Below are positions 14,025 to 20,891 of a stretch of 20,891 bases of DNA, in pieces. The first letter of the stretch is position 1, and every line of letters starts with the position of its first letter. The DNA is taken from contig DATAYA010000275.1 of NCBI GenBank assembly GCA_036272815.1, forward strand, positions 1 through 20,891, given 5' to 3'. The notes below the pieces were generated by a model that saw nothing but the letters and a program-made list of their open reading frames with translations, had not been told where the DNA came from and searched no databases. The DNA comes from DATAYA01 sp036272815 (GTDB lineage Bacteria > Pseudomonadota > Alphaproteobacteria > Acetobacterales > Acetobacteraceae). The position numbers and the translations under genes are program-made.

Positions 14025-14932
14025 ACCTGCTGCGCCGAACCGCCCTTCTGGTGCCGCCGATCCGGCGACTGCGCGACGAGCGGGATGCCCTGCTCGCGCA
14101 GGCCCGTGGGGAGGGACGGCTCATCGTTACCGACTATCCGTATGATTCGCACAAGCGCTCCATAGAGGGCGCGGCCGGCGGCAAGCGTTTGATCGCGCGG
14201 CTACAGGCGGAGGAGGACCGCTACGCCGCGACCCTGCACGGCATGGCCCGGCACATCGACGCATTGCTCAGAATCCCGAATGCGCAGGAAGATCCCAGCC
14301 GCCCCTACTGGGCCAACGACTGGTTCCCGGCCTTCGATGGCGCCTCGCTCTATGGCCTGATCGCGGAGCGGTCGCCGCGGCGCTATATCGAGGTCGGGTC
14401 CGGCATCTCCACCCGCTTTGCGCGACAGGCGATCAGCGATTTGAACTTGCCGACCCGCATCATCTCGATCGACCCGCATCCGCGCTCCGAGGTCGATACG
14501 CTCTGCAACGAGATCATTCGCAGTCGGATGGAGGAGGTGCCGCGTGAATTCTGGGCGGGGATCGGCCCTGAAGACCTCTTATTCGTCGACAACAGCCATC
14601 GCAGTTTCCCGAATTCCGACGTAACGGTGTTTTTTACCGAAGCAATGCCCGCGTTTCAGCCCGGCACGGTCTGGGGGCTGCACGACATCTTTCTGCCGTG
14701 GGACTACCCGGAGGAATGGCGAGCCAGATTCTACAACGAGCAGTATTTGCTGCTGTCCTATCTGCTGGGCGGCGCGACGGGCGACGAGATCCTATTGCCG
14801 GTACTCTGGGCCACAAACCAGCCGCGGCTGCACGGTATTCTGGGCTCGCTTTGGGGGCACGAGGAACTGTTCCGGGACGTGGCAACGCATGGCGGCTGCT
14901 TCTGGATGCGCCGCGCCGCGGCGGCAGCCTAA
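14021..14932 (+). CDS. Class I SAM-dependent methyltransferase-like protein (Methyltransf_24 type)
   Basis: This 303-residue protein has a Rossmann-type core with motif I YIEVGSGISTRFA (122-134), an acidic strand end IISIDPHPR (147-155), DLLFVDNSHRSFPNSD (185-200) and GTVWGLHDIFLPWDYPEEW (215-233). These match the class I methyltransferase family often found near surface-glycan and glycosyltransferase genes; the substrate is unknown. The start is GTG at 14021, overlapping the stop of a 14-codon leader ORF. Composition differs from the neighbours: TTT, TTA, ATA and other A/T-ending codons are more frequent (for example around 14575-14645), suggesting acquisition. It sits alone between a gene remnant and a convergent DMT gene. 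Confidence 0.75.
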   Translation: MNLLRRTALLVPPIRRLRDERDALLAQARGEGRLIVTDYPYDSHKRSIEGAAGGKRLIARLQAEEDRYAATLHGMARHIDALLRIPNAQEDPSRPYWANDWFPAFDGASLYGLIAERSPRRYIEVGSGISTRFARQAISDLNLPTRIISIDPHPRSEVDTLCNEIIRSRMEEVPREFWAGIGPEDLLFVDNSHRSFPNSDVTVFFTEAMPAFQPGTVWGLHDIFLPWDYPEEWRARFYNEQYLLLSYLLGGATGDEILLPVLWATNQPRLHGILGSLWGHEELFRDVATHGGCFWMRRAAAAA

Positions 14933-14976
14933 CGGGGCCCGCGGGACCAGAGCCGGACAGTTCCCCCCTTTAACCT

Positions 14977-15900
14977 TCACCCCTCCACCGGCCGCGCATT
15001 GATGAGCCGCAGCCCCACGGCCACTCCCACCAGGGCCAGTACCACCGCCGGCGTCACCGCATCCCCGAGCAGCAACGCCGCCGCGAGCACCCCGAAGACC
15101 GGCGTGAGGAACGTGAAGGCCGAGATGCGCGAGACCGGATAACGCGCCATCAGCCAGAACCACACGAGATAGCTCGCCCCCGCGACACCCGCGCCCTGAT
15201 ACAGAAGCGCCCACCACGCGACCGGCGCCACGCCATGCAGCGACCAGCTCTCGCCCGCCAAAGCCGAGCAGGCGAACAGCACGGGCACGGAGCCGGCGAG
15301 CTGGTAGAGCACCACCTTCGCCGCCGGCAGCCGCGCGAGCCGCGTGCCCTTCACGAGCAGGCTGGTCGCCGCCCACAGCACCGCACCCGCCAGCACCATC
15401 GCATCGCCCGCGATGCCGCCGCCGCCGTTGCGCGACGCGCCGGCCTCGACCGAGGCGACCGCGGCGAAGGCGAGCAGGAGCCCGAGCCATTGCCGCGCCC
15501 GCATCCGCTCGCCCGCGATCAGCAGATGCGCGCCGGCCGCGACGAAGAACGGCGCGGTGTAGAGCACGATGACGCCGCGTTCGGCGCTGGTCCGCGCGAG
15601 GCCCGCGAACATCGCCACGAACTCGGCGCCGAACAGCAGGCCGGCGAGCATCCCGAGCCGGAACGCGCCGTCGCGCCGCAGCAGGCCGCGCAACTCCCCC
15701 CGGGCGGCTTCCCAGGCGCAGACGCAGACGACCGCGATCACCGAGCGCAGCGCCGCCTGGAAGACCGGCGGCAGGCCGTGCGTGATCGCGACCTTGATCG
15801 CCACCTGCTGCACGCCCCAGGCGAGGCAGAGCAGCGTCAGCAGCGTTGCCGCGAGAAGGTCGATCCGCGTGCGCCGGGGCAGGGTGACGGTGGTGCTCAT
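14977..15900 (-). CDS. DMT superfamily transporter (EamA family), last gene of the acyl-CoA operon
   Basis: This 307-residue inner-membrane protein has two EamA repeats, from DLLAATLLTLLCLAWGVQQV (14-33) to ALLLGDAVTPAVVLALVGVA. A Pro-containing stretch (VLYTAPFFVAAGAHLLIAGE) ends the first repeat, and SRISAFTFLTPVFGVLAAAL lies in the second. It is probably a metabolite exporter. The start at 15900 is 9 bp after the stop of the acyl-CoA dehydrogenase gene, so it looks like the distal member of that operon, though it lacks a clear ribosome site. Its role beside beta-oxidation genes is unknown. The last 14 codons have a diverged duplicate in the remnant at 13829-13876. It is only distantly similar to the DMT protein at 12806. 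Confidence 0.88.
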   Translation of the reverse strand: MSTTVTLPRRTRIDLLAATLLTLLCLAWGVQQVAIKVAITHGLPPVFQAALRSVIAVVCVCAWEAARGELRGLLRRDGAFRLGMLAGLLFGAEFVAMFAGLARTSAERGVIVLYTAPFFVAAGAHLLIAGERMRARQWLGLLLAFAAVASVEAGASRNGGGGIAGDAMVLAGAVLWAATSLLVKGTRLARLPAAKVVLYQLAGSVPVLFACSALAGESWSLHGVAPVAWWALLYQGAGVAGASYLVWFWLMARYPVSRISAFTFLTPVFGVLAAALLLGDAVTPAVVLALVGVAVGLRLINARPVEG

Positions 15901-15909
15901 CGGGGTGGT

Positions 15910-17052
15910 TCAACCGGGCAGGTCGAGCACGCCCTTGGCGACGATGTTGCGCTGGATTTCGTTCGAGCCGCCGTAGATCGTGGTCGGCCGCGCCTGAAGG
16001 AACAGTCCGGCGGGATGGAGGTCGCGGTTGCCCCCCATCGGCTCCAGCAGACCCGCGTTCTCGCCCGCGATCTCCAGCATCGTCTCGGTGATGCGCTGGA
16101 ACAGCTCGGTCTGGTGGATCTTCAGCAGTGAGACGTCCGCGCCCAGCGCCTCGCCCGCGCGCAGCCGCTCGGCGAAGCTTTCGTAGAGCAGTTTGTGGTC
16201 AGCGAGGTCGAGCCGCAGCCGGGTTGCGCGGTCGACGAAGGCCGGGTCGTCGGCGACCCCCATCCGGCTGGCAAGCTGGCGCAGGCGCGCGAGCGCGTAG
16301 GCGGAGAGTTTCGGGCTGCCGATGAAGATGCGCTCGAAGCCGAGCAGGTTCTTCGCCATGCTCCAGCCGCGATTGACCTCGCCCACGAGGTTCGCGTGCG
16401 GCACGCGCACGTCGTCGAAGAAGGTCTCGCAGAACTCGTCGTGCATGTCGAGCGTCACGATCGGCTTGATCGTGATGCCGGGCTGGTCGAGGGGCACGAG
16501 AAAGAAAGAAATCCCGTCCTGCTTCTTCGCCGCGCGGTCGGTGCGGGCGAGAAGAAAGATCCAGTTGGCATCCTGCGCCAGCGTGGTCCAGGTCTTCTGC
16601 CCGTTGATGACCCATTCGTCGCCATCACGCACCGCGGTGGTGGCGAGGCTCGCGAGGTCGGAGCCGGCGTTGGGTTCGCTGTAGCCCTGGCACCAGATGT
16701 GCTCGCCGGCGAGGATCTTCGGCAGGAAGCGGCGCTTCTGTTCCTCGCTGCCGTAGCGGATCAGCAGCGGGCCGACCATGACGATGCCGTGGTCGTTGGT
16801 GCGCGCGCAGCCGTGGCGCTCGAACTCCTCGATCATGATGAGCTGCTTCGCCGCCGACAGGCCCATGCCGCCCCATTCGCGCGGCCAGCCGGGAGCAAGC
16901 CAGCCGTGTTCGGCGAGCTTCATGTACCAGACGCGGTTCTCGGCCCAGTGCAGGCGCTTTGTGGGGTTCCTGATTTCTTCCGGATAATTCGTCTCCACCC
17001 AGCGCCGCACCGTGACCCGGAAATCCTCGTCGGAGAGCGTGTCGAAATCCAT
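15910..17052 (-). CDS. Acyl-CoA dehydrogenase, large subunit (pimeloyl-CoA dehydrogenase PimC-like)
   Basis: This 380-residue flavoenzyme introduces the alpha-beta double bond into an acyl-CoA. It has CQGYSEPNAGSDLASL (121-136, flavin and substrate region), GQKTWTTLAQDANWIFLLAR, and the C-terminal IYGGSNEIQRNIVAKGVLDLPG. The usual medium-chain catalytic Glu site (YEG) is Gly here (Y-G-G, 360-362). Glu241 in LLGFERIFIG is the likely base, as in isovaleryl-type and heteromeric enzymes (inference). The wording matches the PimC-like group, which pairs with a smaller subunit; that subunit is encoded by the first gene of this operon. It starts 2 bp after the enoyl-CoA hydratase stop. Confidence 0.92.
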   Translation of the reverse strand: MDFDTLSDEDFRVTVRRWVETNYPEEIRNPTKRLHWAENRVWYMKLAEHGWLAPGWPREWGGMGLSAAKQLIMIEEFERHGCARTNDHGIVMVGPLLIRYGSEEQKRRFLPKILAGEHIWCQGYSEPNAGSDLASLATTAVRDGDEWVINGQKTWTTLAQDANWIFLLARTDRAAKKQDGISFFLVPLDQPGITIKPIVTLDMHDEFCETFFDDVRVPHANLVGEVNRGWSMAKNLLGFERIFIGSPKLSAYALARLRQLASRMGVADDPAFVDRATRLRLDLADHKLLYESFAERLRAGEALGADVSLLKIHQTELFQRITETMLEIAGENAGLLEPMGGNRDLHPAGLFLQARPTTIYGGSNEIQRNIVAKGVLDLPG

Positions 17053-17054
17053 GC

Positions 17055-17810
17055 TCAGCGCCCCTCGAAGTGCGGCGCGCGCTTGCCCAGGAAGGCGGCC
17101 TTGCCCTCGGCGTGGTCGGCGGTGAGGAACAGTGCCGCCTGCACCTCGCGCTCCCAGTCCAGCGCCGGATCGAGCCCGCGCGAGAGCCAGGATTTCGTCA
17201 GGCCGACCGGAAGCGGAGCCGCATCCGCGAACGCGGCGGCGCGCGTCAGTGCCGCGTCGACCGCTGCGCCCTTTGGCACCATCCGGTCGATCAGACCGAT
17301 GCGCGCGGCCTCCGGCGCAGCGATCGTCTCGCCGTAGAGGAGCATCTGTCGCGCGCGTCCCTCGCCGACGCGGAGCGGCAGCGTGTGCAGCAGGCCGAGA
17401 TCGGCGATCAGGCCGACGCGGCCGAAGCTGGAGGCGAAGCGCGCATCCTCGGCGGCGATCAGCGTGTCGCAGCAGAGCGCCAGCGACAGCCCGGCGCCGA
17501 CCGCGTAGCCTTCGACCGCGGCGACGATCGGCTTCGATGATTTCAGCATCAGCCTTACGAGACGGTGCGTGGTGCGGAACCGCTCGCGGCCGCCGGCGAG
17601 GTCGGTCACGTTCATGCCGGCGATGTCGCCGCCGGCGCTGAAATGGCCGCCCGCGCCGGTGAGCACGATCGCGCGGAGTGCGGCATCCGCCTCCAACCGT
17701 TCAAACGCCGCGACCAGTGCCTCGCGCATCGGCACGCCGAGCGCGTTGCGCCGGGCGGGGAAGTCGAGCGTCAGGATCGCGGTGGTGCCGCGGCGCTCCT
17801 CGTGCAACAT
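17055..17810 (-). CDS. Enoyl-CoA hydratase/isomerase family protein
   Basis: This 251-residue crotonase-fold enzyme has oxyanion-hole segments GGHFSAGGDI (54-63) and EGYAVGAGLSLALCCD (100-115). The two glutamates of classical hydratases are replaced (Ser in GAGLSL and Phe at the second site). An Asp (D137 in GLIADLG) stands where PaaG- and dienoyl-CoA-isomerase-type enzymes keep a catalytic Asp, so isomerase activity is at least as likely as hydration. The start is ATG at 17810, overlapping the previous stop in a TGATG junction, with a strong GGAGGAGG about 7 bases upstream; a TTG one codon earlier is less likely. It lies between the two acyl-CoA dehydrogenase subunit genes and probably acts on their product. 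Confidence 0.9.
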   Translation of the reverse strand: MLHEERRGTTAILTLDFPARRNALGVPMREALVAAFERLEADAALRAIVLTGAGGHFSAGGDIAGMNVTDLAGGRERFRTTHRLVRLMLKSSKPIVAAVEGYAVGAGLSLALCCDTLIAAEDARFASSFGRVGLIADLGLLHTLPLRVGEGRARQMLLYGETIAAPEAARIGLIDRMVPKGAAVDAALTRAAAFADAAPLPVGLTKSWLSRGLDPALDWEREVQAALFLTADHAEGKAAFLGKRAPHFEGR

Positions 17811-18880
17811 CAATCATCCTCCTCCGGCGCCAGCGCGGCATAGCGGGCGCGGTGCAGCGCCGCCGATCCGTGCAGGTTGGCGAGCACCATCGCGCGGCGG
17901 AGATAGAGGCCGATCTCGTGCTCGTCGGTGTAGCCGATGCCACCATGCAACTGGATCGCCTGTCGCGTGACCAGCAGCGCCATGTCGGAGGCCCGCGCCT
18001 TCGCGCGCGACACCGCCGCGCGGGCCGTGTCGGGCGAGGCGCCGGCATCGAGCGTGATGGCGGCGGCGTCGATGCTGGCGCGGGCAAGGGCGAGTTGCAG
18101 CCGCAGATCGGCCGCGCGGTGCTGCAACGCCTGGAAGCTGCCGATGGCGCGGCCGAACTGCACGCGCGTGCGCAGGTAGTCGAGCGTGATCGCGAACGCC
18201 CGTTCGGCGAGCCCGAGCAGCTCGGCCGCGGTCGCGAGCGTCGTCGCCTCGATCGCCGCATCGACATCCCCGGGCAACACCCGCGCGGGCGCGTCCTCGA
18301 GCGAGAGCGTGCCGAAATGGCCGCCATCCTGCGTCCGCTCGGTGGTCAGCACCGCGCCCGCGGCATCGCGAACAACGAGTGCGATCCCCTCACGGGCGCG
18401 CACGAGGAAGGCATCCGCGCCGGCGGCCATCGGGATGAAACGGAGCGTGCCGGTGATCCGGCCGGAGCCCAGCCGTGTCGCGGGCCCAGTGGGCAAGGCG
18501 GCGGGCAAGGCGGCGGCGCGCTCGGTCCAGGCCGGCAGCACGATGCGGCGGCCTGCGAGCACCTCGTCCCGTGTCGCGGCATCGAGCAGGGGGGCGATCA
18601 CGGCGGCGGCGATCATCGGCTCGGGCACCAGGGCGGCCCCCAGCACTTCGGCGAGCGCGCACAGCTCCGCCGCCCCAAACCCGCTGCCGCCATCCGCCTC
18701 CGCGACGCAGAGGCCGGGCCAGCCGAGGGCCGCCATCTCGGCCCAGGTCGCGCGGTCGAAGCCCGGTTCGGTGAAGCGCAACCGGCGGATGCGGCCGAGG
18801 TCGCCGGCGGCCGCAATCCCGGCGGCGCTGTCGCGGATCATGCGCAGGCGCCCGTCGCGTTCGTTCGCCGCTTCTCCCAT
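17810..18880 (-). CDS. Acyl-CoA dehydrogenase, small subunit (PimD-like)
   Basis: This 356-residue protein of the acyl-CoA dehydrogenase superfamily has a divergent N-terminal half (WAEMAALGWPGLCVAEADGG, about 46-65). The C-terminal helical domain is well kept: RTRVQFGRAIGSFQALQH (237-254) and QLHGGIGYTDEHEIGLYLRR (310-329), which contact FAD across the subunit interface. This matches small subunits of two-subunit acyl-CoA dehydrogenases (PimC/PimD of dicarboxylate degradation; analogous actinobacterial FadE pairs). It is the first gene of the operon and its stop overlaps the next start. The ATG at 18880 was chosen because the upstream frame runs through the divergent promoter region; ATG at 18841 is possible. 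Neither has a strong ribosome site. Confidence 0.88.
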   Translation of the reverse strand: MGEAANERDGRLRMIRDSAAGIAAAGDLGRIRRLRFTEPGFDRATWAEMAALGWPGLCVAEADGGSGFGAAELCALAEVLGAALVPEPMIAAAVIAPLLDAATRDEVLAGRRIVLPAWTERAAALPAALPTGPATRLGSGRITGTLRFIPMAAGADAFLVRAREGIALVVRDAAGAVLTTERTQDGGHFGTLSLEDAPARVLPGDVDAAIEATTLATAAELLGLAERAFAITLDYLRTRVQFGRAIGSFQALQHRAADLRLQLALARASIDAAAITLDAGASPDTARAAVSRAKARASDMALLVTRQAIQLHGGIGYTDEHEIGLYLRRAMVLANLHGSAALHRARYAALAPEEDD

Positions 18881-19008
18881 GCAGACGATGCTGCGTCGAG
18901 GGCGCAGGGCCGTCAACGGCGGCGGGAATTGCTTGCGCAACGCCCGCCCCTGTGCGACTGACCCGCGTTGGCTGGCAACGACCGGCATAGGCAAGGAAAC
19001 GGCCGGGA
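18881..19008. promoter_or_regulatory. Divergent intergenic region between the acyl-CoA operon and livG
   Basis: These 128 bp separate two outward-facing operons, so both promoters should lie here. A perfect 8-bp palindrome TTGCGCAA is at 18932-18939, near the middle, but it is too short to be called an operator by itself. I see no confident -35/-10 pair. Confidence 0.4.
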
Positions 19009-19753
19009 GTGTCCGACACCATCCTGGAGACGAGGGGACTGACCCGCACGTTCGCCGGCTTCGTCGCCGTGGGCGGCGTCGATCTGCGCGTCCGCGCCGG
19101 CACGATCCATGCCCTGATCGGCCCGAACGGCGCCGGCAAGACCACCTGCTTCAACCTGCTGACCAAGTTCCTCCAGCCGAGCTGCGGCACGATCCGCTTC
19201 CGCGACCGCGACATCACCGGCCTCTCGGCGGCCGCGGTCGCGCGCCTCGGCATGGTGCGCAGCTTCCAGATTTCGGCGACATTCCCGCACCTCTCGGCAC
19301 GCGAGAATGTCCGGCTTGCCTTGCAGCGGGCGCGCGGCGGCAGCTACGATTTCTGGCGTTCCGAGCGCACGCTCTCCGCGCTTGACGCGCGCGCCCGCGC
19401 GCTGCTCGACGATGTCGGGCTGTCGAGCCACACCGAGATCCCGGCCGCCCTGCTCTCCTACGGCCGCAAGCGGGCACTCGAGATTGCAACCACGCTCGCT
19501 CTCGACCCGCAGATGCTGCTGCTCGACGAGCCGACGGCGGGGATGACGCACGAGGACGTGGAGCGCATCGTCGCCCTGATCCGCCGTGTGCGCGCGGGGC
19601 GGACGATCCTGATGGTGGAGCACAACCTCTCGGTGGTGCAGGGCCTGTGCGACACAATCACCGTGCTGACGCGCGGCAACGTGCTGGCCGAGGGTGACTA
19701 CGCGACGGTTTCGCGCAATCCGGATGTGGTCGCGGCCTATCTGGGGAGCGAAC

Positions 19754-19761
<8 letters not shown>
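19009..19761 (+). CDS. livG: Branched-chain amino acid-type ABC transporter ATP-binding protein (LivG)
   Basis: This 250-residue ATPase of a Liv-type (HAAT) importer has Walker A GPNGAGKT (38-45), the LivG-specific SFQISATFPHLSARENV (85-101), signature LSYGRKR (149-155; LSYG is normal for LivG), Walker B MLLLDEPTAGM (169-179) and switch His205. The start is GTG at 19009 with AAGGA upstream. The LivF start overlaps its end by 8 bp. Liv-family transporters in this group of bacteria often import carboxylates or aromatic acids; its position divergent from a beta-oxidation operon favours such a substrate (inference). No permeases (LivH, LivM) lie upstream, so they must be to the right of the window or elsewhere. 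Confidence 0.93.
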
Positions 19762-20461
<700 letters not shown>

Positions 20462-20482
20462 AACAACGAACGGAGGAAATGC

Positions 20483-20891
20483 ATGAACCTGACCCGACGC
20501 GGCCTGCTCGGCACGGCCGCCGCCACCGCAGCCGCGACCACTCTCCCGCTCGGCCGCGCGCGCGCGGCGTCCGGCCCGACGATCAAGATCGGCGTGCTGC
20601 AGGACCTCTCCGGCCCGTACAAGGACGATGGCGGCCCCGGCACGGCCGCCTGCGTCCGGCAGGCGGTGCAGGAGTTCGGCGCCAAGGGGTTCAACGTCGA
20701 GGTCCTCATGGCCGACCACCAGAACAAGCCCGACATCGGCGCCGGGATCGCGCGGCAGTGGATCGACCGCGACGGGGTCACCATGATCGGCGGCGTCAGC
20801 AACTCGGGCGTGGCACTCGCGGTCAACAACGTCTGCCGCGAGAAGAACACCGTCTATGTCAACACCGGCGCCGGCACCGACGACCTCACCG
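20483..20891 (+). CDS. ABC transporter substrate-binding protein, Liv/HAAT family (partial, runs off right edge)
   Basis: The first 136 residues are visible. A twin-arginine-like signal (MNLTRRGLLGTAAATAAATT, then ARA) is followed by the Peripla_BP_6 opening TIKIGVLQDLSGPYKDDGGP, VEVLMADHQNKPDIGAGIAR and MIGGVSNSGVALAVNNVCRE. This is the periplasmic receptor for the LivGF ATPases. The start is set by GGAGG (20472-20476) six bases before the ATG. No stop occurs before the window ends, so the gene is cut at 20891. The SGPYKDDGGPG wording resembles receptors annotated for carboxylates as well as amino acids; the ligand is unknown. Confidence 0.92.
   Translation, partial: MNLTRRGLLGTAAATAAATTLPLGRARAASGPTIKIGVLQDLSGPYKDDGGPGTAACVRQAVQEFGAKGFNVEVLMADHQNKPDIGAGIARQWIDRDGVTMIGGVSNSGVALAVNNVCREKNTVYVNTGAGTDDLT

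Noticed and set aside
13914..14152. Upstream part of the minus-strand open frame that continues from the chimeric remnant to 14152, as a possible working fusion gene.
   Set aside because: Only the last 27 residues match real proteins. The rest is antisense to the leader and methyltransferase 5' end and has no similarity to LysR.
15910..17052. Inactive acyl-CoA dehydrogenase, because Gly replaces Glu at the medium-chain catalytic site (Y-G-G).
   Set aside because: Several acyl-CoA dehydrogenase subfamilies place the base elsewhere, and Glu241 in LLGFER is a suitable candidate; all other motifs are intact.
18932..18939. TTGCGCAA palindrome as an operator for the divergent acyl-CoA/Liv promoters.
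   Set aside because: An 8-bp GC-rich palindrome is expected by chance in this genome, and no repeat of it or flanking symmetry was seen.

Overview
The window is GC-rich, with strong third-position G/C bias. It looks like chromosomal DNA of an alphaproteobacterium, most like the Acetobacteraceae. That placement is inferred from gene content and from a 52-bp twin-hairpin repeat; no marker gene here proves it. I see no rRNA, tRNA, CRISPR array, transposase, phage gene or origin.

Layout. (1) 1-3390: a Tat-exported, probably bicovalent FAD oxidoreductase (BBE family) converges on an orphan peptide/solute-binding lipoprotein-like ABC protein. (2) 3518-6580: a 1-Cys peroxiredoxin closed by a hairpin terminator, then a Pho-box-like direct repeat and a compact pstB-phoU-phoB operon without pstSCA or phoR. 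(3) 6690-7250: a PEP-CTERM surface protein on the minus strand, preceded by a sigma54-type -24/-12 promoter candidate. (4) 7550-10661: parE (minus) and a 3-hydroxyisobutyryl-CoA hydrolase (plus), separated by copy 1 of the repeat. (5) 10725-11667: a small secreted protein overlapping a SIMPL-domain protein. (6) 11627-15900: a rearranged patch with a LysR regulator, a divergent DMT/EamA exporter, copy 2 of the repeat, a chimeric gene remnant, a probable methyltransferase behind a tiny leader ORF, and a second DMT exporter. (7) 14977-18880 (minus): a translationally coupled acyl-CoA operon with a two-subunit acyl-CoA dehydrogenase and an enoyl-CoA hydratase/isomerase, ending in the DMT gene. (8) 19009-20891 (plus): livG-livF-livK-type ABC transporter genes, divergent from the acyl-CoA operon; the binding protein runs off the right edge.

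How the parts may work together. The Pho genes form the sensing and response end of phosphate regulation. The acyl-CoA operon and the divergent Liv-type transporter plausibly form an uptake and beta-oxidation module for a carboxylate (inference).

The most distinctive observations are these. First, an 85-bp remnant joins, in frame, codons of the LysR gene to the tail of the DMT gene, both parents being in the window; the arrangement is what a tandem-duplication junction would leave. Second, the PEP-CTERM gene has a sigma54-like promoter. Third, a 14-codon leader ORF is coupled to the methyltransferase. Most of the rest is ordinary chromosomal housekeeping and catabolism, and I did not find convincing evidence of a wholly new system.
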